A stretch of DNA of 64,000 bases from assembly GCA_020809705.1 (NCBI GenBank), contig CP085825.1:2294001-2358000 (forward strand). The letters run 5' to 3'. Below, piece after piece: positions 55,263 through 64,000 of the stretch (positions are counted from its first letter, which is position 1; each line of letters begins with the position of its first letter). Origin of the DNA: Calonectria ilicicola (taxonomy: Eukaryota > Ascomycota > Sordariomycetes > Hypocreales > Nectriaceae). The position numbers and the translations under genes were made by a program. The notes under the pieces were generated by a model, which saw only the letters and a program-made list of their open reading frames with translations, was not told the DNA's origin and did not search any database.

Positions 55263-56107
55263 TCATTCTAGTGTCCGCCTAAAGCCTTGATATGCCTGTT
55301 GGATATCCAGCTCGAGCTCGCGCGCTTGTTGCTCACTAAGTTCATCAGATGCTTTCATCTGGTTAAGGGTAATGAGCCATTGGACAATCTTCCCACGGCT
55401 TTCGAAGTCCTTGTCGGTGACTCGGTTGACTGATTGAATGACATCAGATAACAGAGGGTGCAGTTGGTCCTTCGACAAAAGGCCAAGCTTCACCGCATCA
55501 AGAAATGTGATAAACTCTTGTGTAGCTTCGAGAATTAATACGCCGCTCGTATTGGTGGCTGCGACGGGGGCAGGCGCAGGTGCTGAGGCTGAGGCATTGA
55601 TTGTCGTCGAGGGCATGCCAACACGGAGTCGTTCGGTTGCACGGGGTGCCTCCAGCTGCCAAGGTTGTCAGTGTCCATAGCGTCCGGTCAATTCTTAGGG
55701 GCAGCGTTTCATACCTCCCACTTGGCCTTGAATTCTTCCAAACCAACAAATTCCTTGGCAATTGTCTCGTCGGCCAGCAGCGCCTTATACTGCCTCAGTG
55801 ATCGCTCGCAGATATCGGTATACTCGGCCTCTGGGATAGCATCTTTCAAAAACGCTTTTTCGAGCTCGTCAAGAGTTACAATGATGCTAAAGAGCTCGCC
55901 CAGGGAATCCTGCAAGTCTCGCTCGGCTCGGGTCTCGGTCAGCTTGACTTCCTGCAACGAGCATCATGATACCTGGTCAGCTGCGGAGTCACTTGCGAAA
56001 TCTTGGGGGGAGTTTGGGCGCACTTCATCGAGATTTATGGTCGCGGAGAGGTTTGTATTCGGAACATAGCTGTGCGGTGTTGGCGCGTAGCCTTGTCGCG
56101 GGATCAT
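55263..56107 (-). CDS. VPS28: ESCRT-I subunit VPS28
   Basis: Part of ESCRT-I, which sorts ubiquitinated cargo into multivesicular bodies. Exons 56024-56107, 55715-55951 and 55263-55655; introns of 72 and 59 bases; 237 residues. The N-terminus MIPRQGYAPTPHSYVPN and SATINLDE fit fungal orthologues and fix the start. The donor of intron 1 is GTGCGC after NLDE; the joined sequence INLDEEVKLTETRAERDLQ is family-typical. A longer exon using a GTATC donor at the bottom of this intron would leave a 21-base intron, which is too short. The N-terminal core (LGELFSIIVTLDELEKAFLK) and the C-terminal four-helix bundle (FITFLDAVKLGLLSKDQLHP, VQWLITLNQMKASDEL) are intact. A short Ala/Pro-rich linker separates them. 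Divergent from NOC2. Confidence 0.95.
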
Positions 56108-56121
56108 GGTGTAAGTGGCAT
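56104..56121 (-). promoter_or_regulatory. Five-codon upstream ORF overlapping the VPS28 start
   Basis: An ATG at 56121 opens the frame MPLTP, whose TGA stop overlaps the VPS28 ATG as ATGA. If the mRNA starts upstream of it, it could reduce or tune VPS28 translation through reinitiation. Transcription start unknown. Confidence 0.4.
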
Positions 56122-56400
56122 TGAGTGCCTGGCGGAGAAGCTATGCCACCCAAACACCATTCAGGTGGGATGTTGGCGGGACTGCAGTGGTTACGTCGCA
56201 CAACTCGGCAGAATTTCTCCTCCACTCACACCGCCTACCTCTTCCACACGCTAGTGCTATCGATAAGCTCGCAGCAAAATTTTTGGTTTGTATGAAGAGA
56301 GCTTCCACCCAATCCGCCTAGACCATTTGCCATTTCTTGGGGCAGAAAAAAAATTCAATTGTCCAATTCTTCCCCAGCCAGAGCGCTCCCGCTATCCAAA
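56108..56400. promoter_or_regulatory. Bidirectional promoter VPS28 / NOC2
   Basis: The 293 bases between the two divergent start codons must include both core promoters and both leaders. No TATA box or known factor site stands out. Confidence 0.6.
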
Positions 56401-58743
56401 ATGGGGCCCGGCAAGAAGAATCTCAAAGCGACCAAGAAATTCGAAAAGAACCGCCTCACGGGCGTTCTCGACAAGCGAAAGGCAACGGCCAAGATCAAGC
56501 AGCGCAAGCAGATCCAGGACAAGAAGAAGGCCAGAAATGCCAAGGATGCCGAGTACTTCAAGGGCTCCAAGGAAGAGGATGGCGAGGGAGTCAAGAAGCC
56601 TGCCCCCAAGGGCAGGAAGATCAACGACATGAGCGTCGACGACTTCTTCTCGGGCGGCTTCGACGAGATTATCGACAAAAAGGTCAAGAAGGAAGGCAAA
56701 CTTGGGAAGCGCAAGAGGAACGACCCTGAGGGCGACGCCGAGATGGCTGAGGGTAGCGATTCTGACAGCTCTGTTGGTGCGCAGCCTGTGGCCAGTGACA
56801 GCGACGATGATGAAGGAGAAGATGATGACGACCTCGGCATGAGCAAGAAGACCATGGACGACCTTGCCGAAAAGGACCCCGAATTCTACAAGTTCCTCGT
56901 CGAGAACGACCCGGAAGCCCTAGACTTCGATGACAACGCCGATCTAGCAGAGGTGGACGAACTCAGTGCCAGCGAAGAGGAGGCCGAAGAGCAGCCCAAG
57001 AAGAAGCGAAAGAAGGAGAAGGCAGCCGAGAAAGAAGAGCCCGCTGCTGTTGGAAACGAGCTGACTCGAGAGATGGTTGCCTCATGGAGGAAAGCCATGG
57101 CCGAGAAGAATTCTCTGCGCGCCGCAAGACAGGTTGTTCTTGCTTTCCGTTGCGCCGCTCTTCTTAATGATGACGACGAGGAGACGCAACAGCGATACAC
57201 CATCAACAGCCCCGAGGTCTTCAACGACATCCTGGTGCTCGCCCTCAAGGAAATTCCCGTCGTAATGAACCACCATCTCCCCGTCAAGGAATCAGCATCG
57301 GGCAAGGTTCACGTTCAGACCGAGTCCAAGAAGTTCCGCACTCTATCGCTGTTGCTGAAGACGTACACCTCGTCGATTATGCATCTTCTTAGCACTCTCT
57401 CCGACGACAAGACACTCAAGCTCACCCTGTCGTCCATCACCCCTATCCTGCCTTACCTGCTCTCTTTCAAGAAGCTGCTGAAGGCTCTCGCCAAGGCCGT
57501 CGTCAACTTCTGGGCCCAGCCTGCCAGCACCGAGACAACCCGTATCACAGCCTTCTTGGTGCTGCGACGCTTGGTCGTCATTGGTGACAAGGGCATCCGA
57601 GAGACAGTCCTCAAGGCCGTCTACCAGGGTCTTATCCAAGGCAGCCGTGTCACCAACTCCAACACTATCCAGGGCATCAACCTCATGAAGAACTCGGCTG
57701 CTGAGCTATGGGGCATTGACGCGGCAGTTGGCTACACCACGGCCTTCACATTCATTCGCCAGCTCGCCATCCACCTTCGCAACAGCATCGTTCACAACAA
57801 AAACGACGCTTACCGCATTGTCTACAACTGGCAGTACACCCACTCTCTTGACTTTTGGTCTTGCGTTCTGGCCGAGCACTGCAGCCCCATGAAGGAGGCC
57901 GAGGCTGGCAAGGAGAGCCAGCTGAAGCTCCTCATCTATCCCCTTGTCCAAGTTACACTGGGTGCTATGCGTCTCATCCCTACGGCTCTCTACTTCCCTC
58001 TTCGCTTCCATCTTGTTCGATCTCTTCTCCGCCTCTCCCGCGCAACCAGCACCTTCATCCCGCTTGCCTCGCCTCTCCTGGAGGTTCTCACATCAGCTGA
58101 GATGAAGAAGCCCCCGAAGCCTGCCTCACTCAAGCCCTTCGATTTCGCCACATCTTACAAGGCACCCAAGTCGTATCTCCGCACCCGTGTCTACCAGGAT
58201 AGTGTCGGTGACCAGGTTGTCGAGCTCCTTGGAGAATACTTCCTTCTCTGGGCCACCTCGATTGCTTTCCCTGAGCTCGCTCTGCCCGTCAACATTCAAG
58301 TCAAGCGCTGGCTCAAGCAGGCCCGCTCCAAGTCCCAGGGCAACAAAAATGCCAAGCTCGTCAGCCAGCTCGTCCTGCTGGTCCAGAAGCTGGAGGCCAA
58401 TGCCAAGTTCATTGAGGAGCGCCGCTCAAAGGTTGATTTTGCTCCTCGAGACCGTACCCAGGTCGAGGCTTTCTTGCGTGACTTTGATCTCGCCAAGACG
58501 CCCCTCGGTGCTTATGTTGTCGGACAGCGCAAGGCTCGTGCCGAGCGCGCCAAGTTGCTGGAGGAGGCTCGCCGCGAGGAGGACCGCAAGCGCAAGGAAG
58601 AGGAGCGGGCGGATAATGCGGGTGAGGTAGAGGATGATGACAGTGAGGAGGAGGAAGACGATGAGGAGATGGAAGACGAAGCCGCCGATGATGATGAGGA
58701 GGAGGAAGACGACGACGAGGATGAGGACGAAGATGAAGAGTAA
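56401..58743 (+). CDS. NOC2: Nucleolar complex protein NOC2
   Basis: With Noc1 and Noc3, accompanies the pre-60S ribosome from nucleolus to nucleoplasm. Single exon, 780 residues; first ATG at 56401, start MGPGKKNLKATKKFEKNRL. The N-terminus is basic and then acidic/coiled, with nuclear import-like KKKRKKEK. The Noc2 domain runs from about 290 to 640 (FRTLSLLLKTYTSSIMHLLS, GIRETVLKAVYQGLIQGSR, AFTFIRQLAIHLRNSI, YNWQYTHSLDFWSCVLAEH), the most conserved block of the family. The last 40 residues are almost only Asp/Glu from GAT/GAG/GAC repeats, a common feature of ribosome-assembly factors. Length matches the family. Confidence 0.96.
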   Translation: MGPGKKNLKATKKFEKNRLTGVLDKRKATAKIKQRKQIQDKKKARNAKDAEYFKGSKEEDGEGVKKPAPKGRKINDMSVDDFFSGGFDEIIDKKVKKEGKLGKRKRNDPEGDAEMAEGSDSDSSVGAQPVASDSDDDEGEDDDDLGMSKKTMDDLAEKDPEFYKFLVENDPEALDFDDNADLAEVDELSASEEEAEEQPKKKRKKEKAAEKEEPAAVGNELTREMVASWRKAMAEKNSLRAARQVVLAFRCAALLNDDDEETQQRYTINSPEVFNDILVLALKEIPVVMNHHLPVKESASGKVHVQTESKKFRTLSLLLKTYTSSIMHLLSTLSDDKTLKLTLSSITPILPYLLSFKKLLKALAKAVVNFWAQPASTETTRITAFLVLRRLVVIGDKGIRETVLKAVYQGLIQGSRVTNSNTIQGINLMKNSAAELWGIDAAVGYTTAFTFIRQLAIHLRNSIVHNKNDAYRIVYNWQYTHSLDFWSCVLAEHCSPMKEAEAGKESQLKLLIYPLVQVTLGAMRLIPTALYFPLRFHLVRSLLRLSRATSTFIPLASPLLEVLTSAEMKKPPKPASLKPFDFATSYKAPKSYLRTRVYQDSVGDQVVELLGEYFLLWATSIAFPELALPVNIQVKRWLKQARSKSQGNKNAKLVSQLVLLVQKLEANAKFIEERRSKVDFAPRDRTQVEAFLRDFDLAKTPLGAYVVGQRKARAERAKLLEEARREEDRKRKEEERADNAGEVEDDDSEEEEDDEEMEDEAADDDEEEEDDDEDEDEDEE

Positions 58744-59187
58744 ATACAATTCCAATAATCGGGTCTCAGTATGTAAAAGTTGGGCACATGTTTTTTTTCT
58801 TTTAGCCCTATAGAGGAATCAAGGATACCTACGTATCTTTTTTGTTCGTTTGTACTTGCGTGCCACGCCTTTCACTGTCATAAAGCCTCGCCAAGAAAAA
58901 AGTTATTTTAAACTGATGTGAATTGTATCAATCATTCATTTCAATAGTCAGTCATTCCCGCCCTTGGCCCATTTGGCCATAATTATACACAAAGTGACAA
59001 TACAGAACGCGCCCTAGTTCCCAAACTCCTGAAAATGCCATCCGTCCAGTGACGGCCATTGCATAAAATAATTAACATCCAAACGGGTCGCTCGCCTGCA
59101 TCCCCCAGAAACGCCTAGTCCATGGGTCATCCAATTTACCAAGCCTCCCATTTACATTTCCCCATCCGTTTTATTTAGAACGATTCT
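58744..59187. other. Convergent intergenic region
   Basis: 3' UTRs of NOC2 (+) and the Ppc89-like gene (-). T-rich tract near 58791-58801. No gene seen. Confidence 0.6.
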
Positions 59188-62100
59188 TCATATTTCTGGA
59201 ATCCCCTCCCAGGTGAGTTGCTCACTGCCGCTAGTGACATCGCGGACAGTCATGCCAGTGATGTTGAGAACAGTCATCTCGATCTCCTCCTCAGTCATGG
59301 CCTGCCCAGCAGCCTTCTGGCCCTCCAAGACATCGTAGAGGCTGTAAATCTGATCATTCTTGGCCTCAAGACGCTTCAGCATAGTGCGAATAGCCTCAGC
59401 AAGGCTCAGGCGCTCACGGCGACCAAAGGCCTTGTCACGACCGTTGTACTGAGCCTGAATACGGGTGAGCTCAAGCTGCATGTGGTGTGCCTCATCTTCC
59501 AAGCCCTTAATTACCATAGCAAGGGCATGGCCAGGAGACTGGAGAGGACGCATAGTGGGATCCTCGGTGGGGAGATCACGATCGGTTACAGGCACGGGTC
59601 GGGAAACAATGACGCGCTTCTTGCCAGTGGCGAGATCTGCCGAAGTCAGAATACCACGGTGAGAAGTAATGCGGCTGCAGACAGTGCAGTTGCGGCAGCT
59701 GTGTTCGCAGAGATCGTCAAGCACACGACGCGCATCATTAGAGAGAACGGGGCATGTGTCCTTGTCCACACTTCGCACGCTGTCAACCGTCATCTCAGAA
59801 ACAAGAGTGTGCTTGTGAGATGAGCGCGACCTCTGGCTATGGCTGGTGCTTTCCAAAGCCGACTGCTTTCGTTCTTTGGTCTTCGTCTCCTTGCGAGTCT
59901 TGGGCGTTACATCCAGCTGCATAGAGAAGTCTTGAGTGGTGGTATCATTTACCGATTGGGGACCAGTAGTGTCATTATCGTCATCAAATGGCTCAAAGTC
60001 AGTGATCGTGACAGCCTTTGTCGATGTTCGTGAAGCACGACGCTTGCTTCCCTGATTTGCGACATTGGAACCACCCTTCTGGATCTTTTCGGGAATCGAA
60101 AAGGCAACTCTCTGGCTATGGCCAGCTGCCTTCGACGAGGAGCTCTTATTCCTACGGTGGGATTTGAGCTGTACCTCGCGTGTCTCCGTGTGTGATGTCG
60201 TCTCAAATTTGGTCGTGTTGCGTGTCTCCTGCTCAGTCACCTCGGGCAAAGCAGGTAGCTTGGTGCTTTGAGTCAATTCGGGTAATTCTTTTGTTTCGGT
60301 GGCTTCGATTACTTCGATTTGGTTGGTGTCATTTGTATTCATGGTAATATCCGGGATGAAGAAGGCCGATGTCATGTTCTCCTCGGTCTCATCTTCAAGT
60401 GGAATGGTGAAGTCTTCTTTAGGGACAGGACGACAGTGATCCAGTTGCTGCTTCAAAAATTCAACCTCCTCCTTAAGCTTGACATTGTCATCGTGTAGAT
60501 CGTGAACGGTACGCTCGAAGCCCGAGTTCTCTCGGCGAAGTACCTTGTTCTCGCTGAAATACTTTTCGTTGTGGCGCACCAGGCTCTCATTATCCTCACG
60601 CAGAGTCGTCCTCTCCTGGCCCATGTTCTCGAGTTCTTGTCGAAGGGTTTCGATTTCTTCTCTAGCTGCATCAAGTTCGTGCTGAACGCCATCCAAACCC
60701 TCACGAAGCTCTTCGTTTTCTTCCATGAGGACCTTGTTGCTTGATCGAAGAGACCGGTTCTCGGTAATCAGTGAGGTGTGGTCATCCCGAGTTTTGTTTC
60801 CATCAGAACGCAATGACTCAATTTCTTCCTTCAGGGTTTCATTCTCTGCGCGTAGTGTTTTGTTGTCAGCCAGTAAGGAGGCGTTTTCAAGTTCGATAGC
60901 ATCCCGTCCATGTTTCAAGGTCATGATATCTCGACGGAGGGTATCATTATTGCTGCGGAGCTGATCGGTTGACTCCAATTGCCTATGTGTGGTTTCAAGT
61001 TCCTTCTCTTTTGAGCTCAGCTTGCGGGTGAGCTTGTTGATGTCCTCGCACGCTTCTTGAAGCTTCCTCACTGCGCGATCCCTCTCTTGCGCCAGAGAAT
61101 CGTTCTCGATTGCATCAAGACTTGTCTTTCGGGATGCTTGCTCTAATCGGGATTGAAGCTCGGCCACTTCCATTTCCAATCCTATATATGCATGTCAGAA
61201 TTGCTTTTTAACTATGTCAACATCATTACTCACGAGTCTTCTGTGTCACTAAGTGTTCATGGACTTGGTAAGAAGTGAAGCCATTGTCAGCCTTCTTACG
61301 CGACTTCAGTTGCTCCTCTAGTTGCTCAACCTCGTCTTGGAGGTTCATGGCATATTCTTGCACCTTATCGTAATGGTCCTGGAGAGAGACGATTTCCTCA
61401 CGGATCATATCCATCGAGACAAAGATCTTCTCTTCGTCTTCAGGCACCTCGATGCCATCTACTTCGGCGTGATGGTTTGGAGACTTCTCATCTTGTCGGT
61501 CGTGAACCTTGCCATGTTTAACAAAAATGGGTACACCATCTTGCATTGAACCACTGAATCTCAAGGTACCAGTAACGAAATCACCTAGGTGAGACACATC
61601 GGGCATGAAGAATGAACGGCCGTTGGCCGTCTGGTTATGATCAGGGCTACCTGCAGAGGCGGGTGAGCGGGCAACGGCAGTCAAGCTCGACTTGGCCGAA
61701 GACATTTCTGGGGAAGGTCGTTCATGCGCAGACTCTTGCTCATGCCTCTTGGGGGTCTGTGACGCGTTGCGCAGACGCTCAAGCGCGTCTGTCAATGACT
61801 CGTGGCGATGATACTGCTCCTTTGTGGACTCAGATACCACACGGGTTTGGACTTTGGAGAGTGGGCTAGGGTTGCGGTTGAGCTTGAAGGCAGGATTGGA
61901 GAGGATGCGAGCAGGAGACTTGGAGAGGATAGAAGATAGATCAGACTCGTTGTCTACGCGAGGCTGCATCTCGGCACGTGTTCTGTTTGAGCCCATCCAA
62001 GTCTCTTGGGTGGAATCTTCAACAAATTTAGCAGAGCCTGCTGGGATTTTGTTCTCTTTGGACTGTGCGCTAAGAGGTCTGGTGTCGGTGTTATCGTCGA

Positions 62101-62389
62101 GGACAGGAATACTGCGAGACTTGGGCATGCCGAAAAACTCGGGCCACTTGCGGTGTGCAGCCTCCCAGTTGACGGGCAGGTTTCGTGGAGCAGCTGTGAT
62201 ACGAGCAATATCTTCATTAAGTCTGCGCGTTGATTCACCGTCAGGGTCGGAGAAAACGGAGGAGATTGTTGGGCTGACGGTCCCGTGTGAACCAGTGGAT
62301 GATGGTGGTGAGTTGAAAGGGTTCTCGCGATTCGCGTTCATTTCTCTCAGGATGCGAGAGCGATATCTGCTGGCGGTATCGACCTCCAT
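59188..62389 (-). CDS. Spindle pole body protein, Ppc89/Cep57-like
   Basis: Two exons, 61234-62389 and 59188-61181, with a 52-base GTGAGT...TAG intron; 1049 residues. It starts MEVDTASRYRSRILREMNAN. The first 300 residues are disordered with many Ser/Pro sites. A long coiled coil follows, about 310-640, with strong heptads (EIESLRSDG, LMEENEELREGLDG, LRQELENMG). After a disordered linker, the C-terminal part contains a CEHSCRNCTVCSR-type Cys/His cluster and the helical block ALAMVIKGLEDEAHHMQLEL followed by AIRTMLKRLEAKNDQIYSLY, which resembles the microtubule-binding Cep57 domain. Fission yeast Ppc89 anchors spindle pole body and SIN proteins; the match rests on domain order, so orthology is likely but not proven. 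Confidence 0.85.
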
Positions 62390-63793
62390 GGTTCTGAGTG
62401 CGCGTGATGGCGCGTGGTGATGGACAAAAGCAGGCGGTATGGGCGTGTTTTAATATGATAAGCTCGTGATGGGGTTACTGGGAATGGTCAATGGTAAGAT
62501 AAGCCAGTTTTATCACGCGCTGAAAAAGAATTGCGCGTTGGCATGGACGTAGACTGAAGGCTGACAAGCCGTGGGTGGATGTGGTAAAGAGGACGAGGGA
62601 TGAAGTCGTGCGTTGTGGGTTTTGGTCACGGAAAACCAAAGCGCCATCTGTTTTGGGACGAAAGTAAACAAAGCACCCCGTCCACTTTGCGTGCCCCACT
62701 TTCGGGGGAATCGCGCCCCCTCACTCGCTGGAGCAGTGAGGCGAAACAACCTATCGGCGGGAGAAGCCCACTAGCAAACCGCGACCAACCACTAAAAACA
62801 CTGGCAGGCTCACTGAAGGAAACTGTACCTGGAGCCCAATTGGGTGCGCTGGCCAGTGAATGTGAGCGTGACCTGCAAGGGTGAGCACACGGGAGCTGAG
62901 AAGCCAAAGAGGGTTTATCCAGCCAGCCAACATCTGCCCAAGAGGTCGATGATTGCGAGAGGTATTGCCAGGATTCCCATTCAACATATCTGAGACGCTA
63001 CTCTGAGGCATCGTATTCAATTGTGAATTGTAGGTATGTATGAGCGGAGGGCTCCCCCGGACCGCGCTCATCGCGCTCTAACAGATCCGCCAAAACCTAC
63101 ATTGACCCCACACGCGTTCGCGACCGCTGCCACCCAGGATAACGATCGGCCAAGGGAGCGAGCGTTCAATACAGGCGCTATGGTCAGGATTAATTTTTTC
63201 AGGCAAAGAATGTGAAACCAGTGATCACGTGGGCCAAGCTGATCTCTAGCGTCAGTAGCCAAGCTCATGGCGAGCCCTGCCCGCCCGTCGCCCGCCTGTC
63301 ACCCTCCCCAAACTGCTCCGTCCATTCATAGCACCGAGCGCTAGTCATGTCCTGACGGTTTCGTAGGGATTTCCCCGTGGCCCACTTACTCTCTGTCTGC
63401 GCCACCACTGTCTGGACCACGAACCGGCTGAGTGGTGGGCAAAATCGTCGCACCTTGGCTTGCTTTCTCTCAAGACAAGACCAAATCCTAGTCGCCCGCC
63501 TTTCGGTCAGGACCAGATCGCCTCGCAAGATAAAGCAAGACATTCCATCTTTCGTCCCTCGTTTTCTTGACCTGTGATACTCCCCTTGTTGTCCAAGATC
63601 TTGCTGCAGCCCCTCTCACCCTTACTTTTTCTTATCTTACGCGTCGTGTCTCACCCCCGAAATCGCCTGTCAACGAATATCATGAATTATCCTCTCTCAT
63701 AAAACCCGCACGCTGTGGCCAAACACTCCTGTCGCCTAACGCACGATAAAAATCTACTTCTATTGTATCACGATTGTATGTTGCTCGCTCGCC
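62390..63793. promoter_or_regulatory. Divergent intergenic region, Ppc89-like gene / secreted protein
   Basis: Promoters of two divergent genes. From about 63540 to 63790 the plus strand is CT-rich, as for a fungal leader. A CACGTG box lies at 63226-63231. Short frames on both strands look random. Confidence 0.55.
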
Positions 63794-64000
63794 ATGGTCC
63801 GGCTCTCGACCGTGGCTGCATTCGGCAGCCTTCTCAGTGCTCAAATTGGGCTGGCTGCCCCAGCTCAAAATGATGGGCAGCAGTATTGCCCCGTTATCTA
63901 CGATGGAAGGCGGAGAGACTGCAAGTCATTTTCTGGGGCATTTGGTTCTGTTTCTTCCAAGGAATCAAAGCCTCCGTCTGTGGATTCTCGTGTGATTGAC
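63794..64000 (+). CDS. Secreted protein of unknown function (3' truncated by window edge)
   Basis: Starts at 63794 (CGCCATGG context) and is cut by the window after 69 codons. Residues 1-22 (MVRLSTVAAFGSLLSAQIGL AA) form a signal peptide with a likely cut after LAA. The mature part begins PAQNDGQQYCPVIYDGRR and has two cysteines so far, then a Ser-rich segment. This could be a secreted hydrolase or a wall protein, but the visible part is too short to decide. No intron seen yet; a donor may lie beyond the edge. Confidence 0.75.
   Translation, partial: MVRLSTVAAFGSLLSAQIGLAAPAQNDGQQYCPVIYDGRRRDCKSFSGAFGSVSSKESKPPSVDSRVID

Noticed and set aside
55952..55972. A 21-base intron in VPS28 using the GTATC donor
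   Set aside because: Too short to splice; the 72-base intron from GTGCGC after NLDE restores the family sequence.
58512..58787. Poly-Ser frame antisense to the NOC2 tail
   Set aside because: It is the complement of the Asp/Glu-rich NOC2 C-terminus.
1..64000. CRISPR array, intact transposon, biosynthetic gene cluster or viral segment
   Set aside because: No spaced direct repeats, no transposase or reverse transcriptase frame, no megasynthase and no viral gene is visible; the window is ordinary fungal nuclear DNA.

Overview
This window comes from the nuclear genome of a filamentous ascomycete, most likely a Sordariomycete and probably of the order Hypocreales. The evidence is short introns (about 43-77 bases, one of 216) with GT...CTRAY...AG signals, pyrimidine-rich leaders before start codons, moderate GC content, spacious intergenic DNA, and a gene complement typical of euascomycetes (Mdm12, Cdc26, Fab1, Ppc89-like, PhoD-like and Cdc1-like proteins). 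The order is inferred from the general look of the proteins; no marker that fixes a species is present. I see no prokaryotic, organellar or viral segment, no CRISPR array, no intact transposon and no secondary-metabolite cluster.

Layout. 1-826: the 3' part of biotin synthase, cut by the window edge at its third cluster cysteine. 3729-4718: a conserved-looking unknown protein. 5677-8911: histone acetyltransferase GCN5 (-), then divergently the very small oligosaccharyltransferase subunit OST5 and the checkpoint clamp protein RAD1 (+). 8912-13177: a gene-poor stretch with one unresolved small gene near 9.9-10.2 kb, a decamer repeat and an AT-rich island. 13178-16527: an acidic orphan protein and the tiny APC/C subunit CDC26. 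17176-25293: two minus-strand metallophosphatases, a Cdc1-type ER enzyme and a very long PhoD-like protein. 27131-30411: a small secreted protein, an intron-containing tRNA-Ile(AAU) and a C-tail-anchored unknown. 32768-36108: eIF4E facing a mitochondrial malonyl/acyl-CoA synthetase. 37360-38898: a membrane protein and a decayed tRNA. 41219-41902: a mitochondrial BolA protein. 42834-53296: a disordered nuclear protein divergent from FAB1 (PI3P 5-kinase). 53825-58743: MDM12, VPS28 and NOC2. 59188-62389: a Ppc89/Cep57-like spindle pole body protein. 63794-64000: the start of a secreted protein.

Most genes are housekeeping and do not form an operon-like pathway. Some functional neighbours stand out: membrane-trafficking genes (FAB1, VPS28) lie near MDM12; several gene pairs share short divergent promoters (GCN5/OST5, VPS28/NOC2). 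The most interesting items are gene-structure features rather than a new system: a GC-AG intron in eIF4E, three in-frame alternative acceptors in GCN5, an ATGA-overlapping upstream ORF at VPS28, a 17-A leader at CDC26, an unresolved small gene near 10 kb, and a pair of AT-rich islands with related flanks that may be copies of a decayed mobile element. All exon boundaries given were read by eye from splice signals and reading frame.
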